Below the pieces are notes generated by a model. That model ran no database searches and was not told the DNA's origin. It saw only the letters and a program-made list of their open reading frames with translations. DNA of 64,000 nt, taken from CAVRTM01 sp963724015 (lineage in GTDB: Bacteria > Actinomycetota > Actinomycetes > Actinomycetales > Dermatophilaceae). The position numbers and the translations under genes are program-made. The stretch lies in contig CAVRTM010000014.1 of assembly GCA_963724015.1 (NCBI GenBank), forward strand, positions 248,001 to 312,000, given 5' to 3'. Below are positions 49,015 to 61,971 of this stretch, one piece after another. Numbering within the stretch: position 1 is the first letter of the stretch; the number at the start of each line of letters is the position of its first letter.

Positions 49015-49044
49015 TTGTCTTTTGGCCCCACGGCGACCTACTGT
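49015..49044 (+). promoter_or_regulatory. Candidate rRNA promoter P1
   Basis: TTGTCT (49015-49020) and TACTGT (49039-49044) with 18-bp spacing, in the 665-bp region between tyrS and 16S. It lies at the point where base composition changes from GC-rich to mixed. Confidence 0.45.
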
Positions 49045-49138
49045 TCTCTTCGTCAGCCCGACAGGGAGGAACGGACACCACTGAAGCGGACGCGCAAGCG
49101 TCGCTCGACGTTGGCCGGTCCCACGGATGACACCACGA

Positions 49139-49159
49139 GCGGCTCCTGTTTGGAGCCGC
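49139..49159 (+). other. Stem-loop between the two rRNA promoters
   Basis: GCGGCTCC-TGTTT-GGAGCCGC, a perfect 8-bp stem with 5-nt loop, lies upstream of P2. It could act on P1 transcripts. No known leader motif is matched. Confidence 0.4.
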
Positions 49160-49177
49160 CCGGCCCCCGACAGGGAG

Positions 49178-49206
49178 TTGGAGCACGGCGAACAGCCTGC
49201 TAGAGT
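49178..49206 (+). promoter_or_regulatory. Candidate rRNA promoter P2
   Basis: TTGGAG (49178-49183) and TAGAGT (49201-49206) with 17-bp spacing, 340 bp before 16S. Downstream, TTGAG-AA-CTCAA (about 49333-49344) and T-rich leader text match the style of actinobacterial rRNA leaders, including box-A-like TTTGTTTTT near 49508. Confidence 0.55.
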
Positions 49207-49548
49207 GGATAGCCGATCACGACGCCAGCGCGACAAGCGCAGCACCTTCTCTGGTGCGGCCGGTTGGTCGACGAACAAGACGATGAGCCCCGGATCCGAG
49301 TTAGCGCTTGGTGGTGGTGCGTGTCCGACACTTGAGAACTCAACAGCGTGCCAAAAATCGATGCCAAGTTTGGTTGTCGGCCCTGGTTGCTTGAGCCCTT
49401 TGTGGTTTGGGTGGGTTGGGTTGGCGATGTTTTTCTTTGGTTGATTGATGGATTCAAGTCCAGCGGGCTTGGTTCTGTATTCAGCTGGAATCAGTGACCC
49501 TTCGGGGTTTGTTTTTCCTGCCGCCCTTTTGTGGTGGTGGGCAAGACA

Positions 49549-54628
<5,080 letters not shown>

Positions 54629-54653
54629 ACAAAGATGCTACGCGTCCACTGTG
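54629..54653 (+). other. 3' arm of the pre-23S processing stem
   Basis: ACAAAGATGCT and CGCGTCCACTGTG pair with the 5' arm at 51489-51512. The rest of the 23S-5S spacer (to 54759) is A/C- then T-rich with a short CCCGA/TCGGG hairpin and no gene. Confidence 0.8.
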
Positions 54654-54759
54654 TGGTTCCCGAGATACAGTCGGGAAACAAAACCACAACACCAATACTT
54701 TTGCTTGTTGCTGGTAACCCGCACCCCAGCACACGGTTGGGTCGGTGTATCTCCCTAGG

Positions 54760-54878
54760 GTTACGGCGGTCATAGCGAAGGGGAAACGCCCGGTCCCATT
54801 CCGAACCCGGAAGCTAAGCCCTTCAGCGCCGATGGTACTGCACTGGGAACGGTGTGGGAGAGTAGGACGCCGCCGGAC
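54760..54878 (+). rRNA. rrf: 5S ribosomal RNA
   Basis: About 119 nt: GTTACGGCGGTCATAGCG at the 5' end, the conserved CGGTCCCATTCCGAACCCGG in loop B/helix III, and GGAGAGTAGGACGCCGCCGG at the 3' end. Terminal helix complementarity GGCGG/CCGCC supports the ends. Confidence 0.95.
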
Positions 54879-54889
54879 AAATGTTCACG

Positions 54890-54930
54890 AAACGCCCCAC
54901 CCGGCTTCCCCGGGTGGGGCGTTTCTGTTT
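54890..54930 (+). terminator. rRNA operon terminator
   Basis: A perfect 15-bp stem (AAACGCCCCACCCGG, 54890-54904, with 54910-54924) and 5-nt loop, followed by CTGTTTG. It begins 12 nt after 5S. The flanking A and T runs make this the most canonical intrinsic terminator in the window. Confidence 0.9.
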
Positions 54931-55030
54931 GCCCGTCCGTGCCGCGCATGCCGGTCGGGACATGTGCGCGGTCCCGCGCGAGAATGAGTGTGGACCGGGC
55001 GCACCACCACGAACCCGAAGGAGTCTTCCC

Positions 55031-56268
55031 ATGCCCGATGACCAGTTCCCCCGTCGAGAGCGCGACGGCCAGGCCGGCAGGGGTGGGCAGGGTTCGGGTC
55101 CATCGCGTGGGCGGCAGCCGACCGGACCGGGGCGGCGCTCCGTGACGCCGTGGCGAGGGCGGCCGCGGCGCGGGACGCGGCGGAGCGTCGGAGCGCCGGC
55201 GGATCGGCCGATCGCGGGGCGCGGGGCGCCGGAGGACCGGCCGACCGCGGTGGCCGCCGGGACGCGGTCGGCCGGGCAGGGTGGGCACGCCCCGCGTGGG
55301 GGACGGGAACGCCGTCCCGGGCAGGCCGGCGCTCCGGAGGAGCGCGGCGGCACCCGCCTGACGCCGAAGTCGCCGCGGCTGCCGGAGCCGGCGATACCTG
55401 AGGGCATCACCGGCTTCGAGCTGGATCGTTCCGTGAAGAACCAGCTGCGGACGCTGAGCAAGGAGAATGCGGTCGGAGTCGGTCAGCACCTGGTGATGGT
55501 GGCCATGCTGCTGGACACCGACATCGTCGGGGCCCAGGCCCATGCCGAGACGGCGGTGCGTCGCGCGGGCCGTGTTCCCGCGGCGCGCGAGGCGCTTGGG
55601 CCTGGTGGCCTACCGCAAGGGGGACTGGGCCCTCGCGCTGAGCGAGTTCCGCACGGCTCGACGGCTGTCCGGCTCGTCGCACATGCTTCCGCTGATGGTT
55701 GACGCCGAGCGTGGACTGGGCCGTACCGAGCGGGCGCTCGACCTGGCCAGCTCGCCGGAGGCCCGGACGTTGCCCCTCGACGAGCGCATCGAGCTGGCCA
55801 TCGTGGTCTCGGGCATTCGTCGTGACCTCGGGCAGAACGAAGCGGCGGTCGTCGGCCTGCAGATTCCCGAGCTGCGGGCCGGATCGAAGAAGCCGTGGGC
55901 CGCCCGGCTCTACTACGCCTATGCCGAGGCGCTGCTGGCGTGCGGTCGCGAGGACGAGGCCCGGACGTGGTTCGCGCACGCGGTGGATGCCGACGAGATG
56001 CGGCGAGACGGATGCGGACGAGCGGCTGGCCGAGCTGGATGGCGTGGTGATGACCGACCTCCTCGAGGGGGAGGATGACGACGCGCAGGCCACCGACACC
56101 GAGCAGCCGCTGAGCGGTCGCACCATGGGGCGATCCCCACAGGGGGTGACGTACCGCCCCACCGTCCACAGGCGGATGGCCCGCACTCCCGAGCCGCCCC
56201 AGGTGCCGCCACGCTGGTGGCACGCGGACAACGAAGGGTGGGCGCATGGGCGGGGAACGCTTGGATGA
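55031..56268 (+). CDS. TPR-like protein with Arg/Gly-rich N-terminus (two +1 breaks)
   Basis: About 411 aa after repair. Residues 1-120 are low-complexity, rich in Arg, Gly and Pro (RGRPRRGTRRS, PRGGRERRPGQ). From residue about 125 a helical-repeat region follows: GFELDRSVKNQLRTLSKENA, AVGVGQHLVMVAMLLDTD, LGLVAYRKGDWALALSEFRT, LGQNEAAVVGLQIPELRAG, RLYYAYAEALLACGREDEA, typical of tetratricopeptide units. It corresponds by position to Rv1691 of M. tuberculosis; function unknown. Breaks near 55596 (CTT/CTG) and 55999 (GAG/GAA). ATG 55031 has GAAGGAG upstream. Overlaps the next gene by 23 nt. Confidence 0.85.
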
Positions 56269-56617
56269 GGCGGCCGAGGTGGGCGCCAACGAGGTGTTGT
56301 TGACCGGGCGGGTCAGCGGTGAGCCGCAGGAGCGGGAGCTGCCCAGTGGCGACCACGTGGTGCAGTTCCGGGTCGTGGTGCGGCGGGCAACCCCACACCC
56401 GGCTGCAGGCGGCTCGAAGGCCAGCGTGGACACGATCGACGTCTCGTGCTGGACCAAGGCGCTGCAGCGCAAGGCGCTGCGCTGTAGCCCAGGCGACGCA
56501 GTCACCGTGCACGGGGCCCTGCGCCGGCGGTTCTGGCGCGCGCCGGGAGGCCCCGCCAGTCGTTACGAGGTCGAGGTGACTGCCCTGGAACGGCACCGGG
56601 CGGCCGGCAGAGCGTGA
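56246..56617 (+). CDS. Small single-stranded DNA-binding protein paralog
   Basis: Intact, 123 aa, one OB fold: NEVLLTGRVSGEPQERELPSG, VVQFRVVVRR, DTIDVSCWTKALQRKALRCS and GDAVTVHGALRRRFW follow the SSB pattern. There is no Gly-rich linker and no acidic C-terminal tip, so it is not the main replication SSB; such short paralogs occur next to the HAD gene in many actinobacteria. The stop overlaps the HAD start. Confidence 0.85.
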   Translation: MGGERLDEAAEVGANEVLLTGRVSGEPQERELPSGDHVVQFRVVVRRATPHPAAGGSKASVDTIDVSCWTKALQRKALRCSPGDAVTVHGALRRRFWRAPGGPASRYEVEVTALERHRAAGRA

Positions 56618-57731
56618 GCACTCTGGACAATGGTCGCGTGACTCCGGATGCGCCCACGACCTGCCCGCTCTCTTCCACCGTGCGGGGCGTGGTCTGCGAC
56701 CTTGACGGTGTGGTCTACCGCGGGCAGGCCGCGGTGCCGTACGCCGTCGAGGCACTCGAGCGCGTGAGAGCTGCCGGACGCCGTGTCGTGTACGCGACGA
56801 ACAACGCCTCCCGCACGCCACAGGAGGTCGCGGAGCAGCTGATCGGGCTCGGGCTGAGTCTCACCGCAGGCGACGTGGTGACCAGCTCGCAGGCCGGGGC
56901 CGCCACCTTGGCGGAGCTGGTGCCCGCCGGTTCCGAGGTTCTGGCGGTCGGCGGGGAGGGCGTGGCCGAGGCCCTTCGCGGTGTGGGTCTGGTCCCCCTG
57001 CGAACGGCCGCCGTCGCAGCGCGGGTTGGTCAGGACCACGCCCAGCCGCCCGCGTCGGACCCCGGGGTCGTAGCGGTGTTGCAGGGATACGGCCCCGAGG
57101 TCGGCTGGGCAGACTTGGCCGAGGCTGCCTACGCCGTGCAGTCCGGCGCCGTCTGGGTGGCCACCAACGTGGACGCGACGCTCCCGACGGCCAGGGGGAT
57201 GGCTCCGGGCAACGGCACGCTGGTGGACGCCGTACGACGGGCCACCGGCAAGCAGCCGTTGGTCGTGGGGAAGCCCCACACGCCGCTGTACGACCTGAGT
57301 GCCCGGGTGCTGGGGGTCCGACCGCAGGAGACGCTGGCGATCGGCGACCGGCTGGACACCGACATCGCCGGAGCCCGCGCTGCGGGCATGCCGTCGTTGC
57401 TGGTGCTCACCGGGGTGCACGGACTGAGGGAGGTGGCGTGGGCCGACGCCTCCGAGCGTCCTCGCTACATCGCCATGGACCTGCGGGCGCTCGATGCGCC
57501 GTACGTCGATCCCGTGGGTGACGGGGGCGCGTGGACCTGTGGTCGAGGCCCGGGTCGGAGTCGAGGATGGTGGCGCCGTCACGGTGGCGCGAGCCGGCTC
57601 GGCCGAGGAGCGGCTGCGCTGCGTCGTGGCCGGCGTTCTGGAGCCTGCGTGATGACGGTGGGCAGGTGCCCTGCCACGAGGACGAGGCCTGGGACCGGAT
57701 CACGGAGCAGGTGATCGGGGACCGTGGGTAG
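56614..57731 (+). CDS. HAD-superfamily phosphatase, NagD-type (two +1 breaks)
   Basis: Class IIA HAD hydrolase; its mycobacterial positional counterpart (Rv1692) is a glycerol-3-phosphate phosphatase, so that activity is plausible. Motif I VVCDLDGVVYRG, motif II YATNNASRTP, NVDATLPTARGMAPGNGTLV, Lys of motif III in VVGKPHTPLY, motif IV AIGDRLDTDIAGARAAGM. Two late breaks near 57543 (GGT/GGC) and 57641 (GTT/GTC) restore a C-terminal domain (GEARVGVEDGGAVTVARAGS, SLRDDGGQVPCHEDEAWDRI) ending TAG 57731. About 371 aa. Confidence 0.9.
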
Positions 57732-58049
57732 CGGGCAGGGCCTGGCCCCGCCAGGTGTGCACAGAGCCCAAGGGGGCGGGCCGTCCGCCACGGAGGGTGC
57801 TGGGGTGCAGGCAGGCGCACGGAGGGTAGTGGGGGTGTGGGCCGCCGCACGGAGGGACCGGGGCGTGAGTCGATGGAGGGAGCGGGGCGCCCGTGTGAGT
57901 GAGGCTGAGGGAGCGCGGTGGGCGTGGACGTGAGACGACCAGCACGGTCGCCGAAGCACGGGACGAGGGCCGTCGGTGGACCAGGGCAGGTGTGACACTC
58001 TCGTCACGGCAGTAGCGTTAGGGCTTCACCGCCGCTCTCAGGAGGATCC
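57732..58049 (+). other. 318-bp gap with spaced CACGGAGGG repeats
   Basis: I see no convincing gene. CACGGAGGG occurs at 57789, 57818 and 57848, about 30 bp apart. A small hairpin CCTGGC-CCC-GCCAGG lies at 57741-57755. Near the right end TAGCGT (about 58012) may be a -10 box for the next gene, which has a strong AGGAGGA ribosome-binding site at 58040-58046. Confidence 0.5.
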
Positions 58050-59461
58050 ATGGCTTTCGAATCGGTACGCGGCTACGTCCAGCTCGCCTCGGGCCTGGGC
58101 GAGCTGACCCGGGCGCGCGCACTCGAGGCGGCGCAAGGGTCTGCTGGCGTTGCCGAGCATGGCGGGGACCACCGGCAAGGTGGCGGGGCAGGTCGGCGCG
58201 CTGGCTGAGGAGATCCTGGCTGCCGCCTTCGCCAACCGCGAGAACCTCACGGCCCTCGTGCGTGGTGAGGTGGACGTTGCCGTCTCCCGGCTCGGTCTGG
58301 TGCCTGCTGCCGACCTCGAAGGAGCGCGCGACGAGGTGGCGCGGTTGCGCGCCGAGGTGAGCCGCCTGCGCGAAGCCACGGCGGCCGCAACACAGGCGGA
58401 CTCCGGGGCCGGAACGGCCGGGCGCAGGGCCGGCTCCCCGGTCGCCGAAGGCACATCGGATGTCGCGACGCCGCGAGCGGGCAGGCGGGGACGGGCATCC
58501 GCGGCGTCCAAGAAGGCCGCTCGCACGGACGATGCCGGGTCGTGGTGCCGAGAAGGCGGCCGGGGCCCGTGGCGGCGAGCTGCGCACCCCCGGCGCCGAG
58601 AAGGCGGCCGCGACCGTGCGGGGCGAGGCACGGACCCCCGCGGCCGCGGCGTCGGGTGTCTCGACCGAGCCGGTGACGGTGCCGGGCACGCTGTTCGCGG
58701 ATGTCGAGACCGCCGAGCCGGCCGGCGGTACGTCCACCTCGGAGGGCGCCGAGGCCAGGACCGCGACCGGTGCCGGCGGGACCCGGAAAACCGGGACGAG
58801 GAAGGCCGCTGCAGCCACGACATCGCCGGTCAAGGCGGCCGCGAAGAAGGCCGCGGCGGCAAAGGCGACAGCCCGCAAGTCCGCGCCCGGCAAGACTGCG
58901 GCAGGGGCGTCGGTGGCTCCGACGCCTCAGTCTGCTGCGACGACGTCGGCGGGGGACACGCCGGCCGCCGCCTCGACGACTGCTCCGGGAGAGACGGCTG
59001 CGCCGGGAGAGGCGCCTGCGGCCGGTGGGAGCGCGCCCGGCGAGTCGGTTGCGCCTGCTGGGAGCGCGCCCGCCCGGACGGCGAGGAAGTCCGGCGCCAA
59101 GGCGGCCGCTGCCAGGAGAGCTTCCGGGAAGGCGACAGCGGGGAGCAGTACGGCCACGACGGCTGCGACGAGGAAGACCGCGGCGAGGAAGATCGCGACA
59201 AGGAAGACCGCGACGACGAAGTCCGCGACGAAGTCCGCGGCGAAGACGGCTGCGACGAGGAAGTCCGCGGCGAAGACGGCTGCGAAGACGGCTGCGACGA
59301 GGAGAACCGCGGGAGCGACCACGGCGAGGAAGACCTCGGCGAAGAAGACCGCATCCTCCAGCTCGTCCGCACCGACAGGGACCACCGCGTCCGCAGGCCC
59401 CGGCACGTCGGCGTCCGCGGGCCACGGCGAGGTCGCCGGCACCGCCCAGGGCACCGCATGA
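58050..59461 (+). CDS. Coiled-coil protein with histone-H1-like Lys/Ala/Thr tail (two +1 breaks)
   Basis: About 469 aa. Residues 1-115 are conserved among actinobacteria: MAFESVRGYVQLASGLGELT, VAGQVGALAEEILAAAFANR, LVRGEVDVAVSRLGLV, then a coiled coil (ARLRAEVSRLREATAAAT). The remaining 350 residues are Ala/Thr/Ser/Pro-rich and end in basic repeats (KTAARKIATRKTATTKSAT, KSAAKTAAKTAATRRT) like histone H1 or AlgP, suggesting nucleic-acid binding. Breaks near 58139 (GGG/GGT) and 58541 (GCC/GCG). ATG 58050 has AGGAGGA. Function unknown; possibly phasin-like in the N-terminal part. Confidence 0.75.
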
Positions 59462-59895
59462 GCGAGCGCCCCTTGATGCCCAGGCCCGGGCCGCCGTCCG
59501 GTTCCGGCCCGGCCTCTGGGTCGGGTCCTGCTGCAGGCCCGGTCCCGGGGCCCCGCCCGGCGGCACCGCCAGACGGGGGCCACGGGGACGGCACCGTCCT
59601 CGTCCCCGGCCCGGCGGCACCGACGTCGCGGCCGGGGGAGCCCGGCACGGGGCAGGGGGCGACGACGGCAGACGACGACGTGTCACGCGGACCCGCGCTC
59701 ACGAGTCCGCAGGAGCAGCCCGGCGACCGCCGGGCGAACCGTGCGGATCGGACCCCCACCGGTGATGTGGTGGTGGACCGCGCGCTGGACGAGATCGACT
59801 CCCTGCCGGGGCAGCCGCTGGACCGCCACATCGAGGTCGGCCAGCAGGTGCACCGCACGCTGCAGGCGCGCCTGGCCGACATCGGGCGAGAGTGA
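59458..59895 (+). CDS. Conserved 145-aa protein upstream of tlyA
   Basis: Intact. Residues 1-95 are disordered and Pro/Gly/Ser-rich (SGSGPASGSGPAAGPVPGP). The last 45 are conserved in this slot in actinobacteria: VVVDRALDEIDSLPGQPLDR then HIEVGQQVHRTLQARLADI. Function is not known. ATG overlaps the previous stop (ATGA) and GTGA overlaps tlyA, giving a tightly coupled unit. Confidence 0.75.
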   Translation: MSERPLMPRPGPPSGSGPASGSGPAAGPVPGPRPAAPPDGGHGDGTVLVPGPAAPTSRPGEPGTGQGATTADDDVSRGPALTSPQEQPGDRRANRADRTPTGDVVVDRALDEIDSLPGQPLDRHIEVGQQVHRTLQARLADIGRE

Positions 59896-60710
59896 GCGGT
59901 ACCTCCCGGCGGCTCGACGTCGAGCTCGTGCGCCGCGGCCTGGCGCGTTCGCGCGGTCAGGCGCGCGAGCTCGTGGACTCCGGGCTCGTGCTGCTGGACG
60001 GACGGGTCGCGGCCAAGCCAGCCATTCCCGTGGCCGAGGAGCAGGACCTCACCATCTCCGGCGGTGCGCAGACGTGGGTGAGCAGGGCGGCGTACAAGCT
60101 GCTGGCGGCGCTGGAGGCTTTCGGGCCTCGCGGTCTGGAGGTGCGGGGCCGTCGCTGCCTCGACGTCGGCGCCTCGACCGGCGGCTTCACCCAGGTCCTG
60201 CTGCACCACGGTGCCGACCACGTCATCGCCCTCGACGTGGGACACGAGCAGCTGGCGCCTGAGGTGGCGCAGGACCCCCGCGTCACCGAGCGGTCCGGGG
60301 TGAACGTGCGCGGGGTGCGCCCCGAGGACCTCGGCGGTCCGGCCGACCTGGTGGTGGCCGACCTCAGCTTCATCTCCCTGCAGGTGGTCCTGGGGGTGCT
60401 GTCCACGCTGACGACACCGCACGGCGACCTCGTCGTCCTCGTCAAGCCGCAGTTCGAGGTCGGGCGTGACCGGCTGGGGCACGGCGGCGTCGTCCGTTCG
60501 GCCAGCGAGCGCGCCCGCGCCATCGTCGAGGTGGCGACCGTGGCCGAGGCCTCGGGCCTGCACCCGCTGGACGTCCGTGCCAGTCCCCTCCGGGGGACGA
60601 CCGGGAACGTGGAGTACCTACTCTGGTTGACACCGCGCGCCGGGGAAGGGCTCGCCCCCGACCGGGTCGCGGCCCTGGCCGCCGAGCTCTCTGCAGAGGG
60701 GACCGCATGA
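59892..60710 (+). CDS. tlyA: TlyA-family rRNA 2'-O-methyltransferase
   Basis: Intact, 272 aa. In mycobacteria TlyA methylates 16S and 23S rRNA cytidines and its loss gives capreomycin resistance. N-terminal S4 domain (RLDVELVRRGLARSRGQARE), then FtsJ/Rossmann domain: CLDVGASTGGFTQVLLHHGA (SAM motif), VIALDVGHEQL, VVADLSFISLQVVL, LVVLVKPQFEVGRD. ATGA overlap with nadK. Confidence 0.95.
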   Translation: MSGTSRRLDVELVRRGLARSRGQARELVDSGLVLLDGRVAAKPAIPVAEEQDLTISGGAQTWVSRAAYKLLAALEAFGPRGLEVRGRRCLDVGASTGGFTQVLLHHGADHVIALDVGHEQLAPEVAQDPRVTERSGVNVRGVRPEDLGGPADLVVADLSFISLQVVLGVLSTLTTPHGDLVVLVKPQFEVGRDRLGHGGVVRSASERARAIVEVATVAEASGLHPLDVRASPLRGTTGNVEYLLWLTPRAGEGLAPDRVAALAAELSAEGTA

Positions 60711-61711
60711 CCCGTCGCATCCTGCTCGTGGCGCACCCACGCCGTACCGAGGCCCTGCACGTGGCCCGGGACGTCGTGGCGCGGCTGGTCGCGGAGGGGA
60801 TCCAGGTCGCTCTCATGCCGGAGGAGGCCGAGGCCGTCGGGCTGCGCACCGACAGCTCCGTCATCGAGGCCGACCCTGACGCGCCGGCCCGCGACTGCGA
60901 GCTGGTGTGCGTCCTCGGCGGCGACGGCACGATCCTGCGTGGCGCGGAGATGTCCCGTGGCACCGACGCACCGCTGCTCGGGGTCAACCTCGGCCACGTC
61001 GGTTTCCTGGCCGAGGCCGAGCGGGAGGACCTCAGGGCCACCGTCGAGCGGATCGTGACCCGCGACTACACGGTCGAGGAGCGGATGACCCTCGATGTGC
61101 GCGTCGCCAGGGACGGCGAGGTGGTGGCGCGGTCGTGGGCGCTGAACGAGGTCAGCGTCGAGAAGGCCTCCCGCGAGCGGATGCTGGAGCTGGCGCTGGA
61201 GATCGACGGACGGCCGCTGTCGACGTTCGGCGCTGACGGCATCGTGATGGCCACGCCCACGGGGTCCACGGCCTACGCGTTCTCGGCGGGCGGACCGGTC
61301 GTGTGGCCCGACGTCGAGGCCATGCTGATGGTCCCCATCTCCGCCCACGCGCTCTTCGCACGACCGCTCGTGATCGGGCCGGGCTCCAAGATGGCGGTCG
61401 AGGTGCTGCCCGAGAACGAGGGGTCCGGCGTCATGTGGTGCGACGGCGACCGGATGGTCGAGCTGCCGCCGGGTGCGCGGATCGACGTGTGGCGCAGCCA
61501 GATGCCGGTGCGCCTGGCCCGGCTGACGACCTCCCCGTTCACGGACCGTCTCGTGGCCAAGTTCGACCTGCCGGTCCAGGGCTGGCGTGGCGTCGCGCGG
61601 CGCAACGGCGCGGCGGGCTGGGACACCGGCGTGGCCCCCGAGCACGGCATGGGGCGGATCGGCCGTGGCCCGCACCGCGTGCAGGGCACCCCGCGCCCGG
61701 CGGGGAGCTGA
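60707..61711 (+). CDS. nadK: NAD kinase
   Basis: Intact, 334 aa. ILLVAHPRRTEALHVARDVV, the catalytic GGDGT in VCVLGGDGTILRGAEM, GVNLGHVGFLAEA, ALNEVSVEKASRERMLEL and PTGSTAYAFSAGGPVVWPDV are the NadK signatures. The C-terminus carries a basic extension of about 30 residues (GIGRGPHRVQG-like). Coupled to tlyA; separated from recN by a repeat region. Confidence 0.96.
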   Translation: MTRRILLVAHPRRTEALHVARDVVARLVAEGIQVALMPEEAEAVGLRTDSSVIEADPDAPARDCELVCVLGGDGTILRGAEMSRGTDAPLLGVNLGHVGFLAEAEREDLRATVERIVTRDYTVEERMTLDVRVARDGEVVARSWALNEVSVEKASRERMLELALEIDGRPLSTFGADGIVMATPTGSTAYAFSAGGPVVWPDVEAMLMVPISAHALFARPLVIGPGSKMAVEVLPENEGSGVMWCDGDRMVELPPGARIDVWRSQMPVRLARLTTSPFTDRLVAKFDLPVQGWRGVARRNGAAGWDTGVAPEHGMGRIGRGPHRVQGTPRPAGS

Positions 61712-61757
61712 CGCGCGACGGCCGCGCCGGCGAGATGGCGGCGCCGCGGGGGATGGC

Positions 61758-61893
61758 TACCGACGCTGTTGCGGACGGCATACCGACGCTTTCGCGGACG
61801 GCATACCGACGCCCTTTCGGACGGCATACCGACGCCCTTGCGGGCGGGATCGGCTACCGACGCTGTTTCGGACGGCATACCGGCGGCTGCGGG
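61758..61893 (+). repeat. 23-bp tandem repeat between nadK and recN
   Basis: Five copies with starts at 61758, 61781, 61804, 61827 and 61855, plus a decayed sixth at 61878. Each reads TACCGACGC, a variable T-rich core of five or six bases, then CGGACGGCA; the fourth copy is 28 bp with an altered end. The array fills much of the 260-bp gap and ends about 70 bp before recN. The units share no reading frame and I see no protein. Confidence 0.85.
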
Positions 61894-61959
61894 GTCGGTC
61901 CGGGCGGCGGCGCACGCCGCGGGCGGGGACGGCCGGCGCGGGCTGACAGACCCGGTCCC

Positions 61960-61965
61960 TAGGCT
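61960..61965 (+). promoter_or_regulatory. -10 box of a probable leaderless recN promoter
   Basis: TAGGCT lies 6 nt before ATG 61972, and GGCCCC between them is not a ribosome-binding site. I see no clear LexA-type box nearby. Confidence 0.5.
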
Positions 61966-61971
61966 GGCCCC

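Noticed and set aside
57724..57933. 69-codon frame after the HAD gene
   Set aside because: Low-complexity Gly/Arg/Ala text overlapping the HAD stop, no ribosome-binding site, no family.
61758..61893. CRISPR array for the 23-bp repeats
   Set aside because: Units are contiguous with no unique spacers, no leader and no cas genes in the window.
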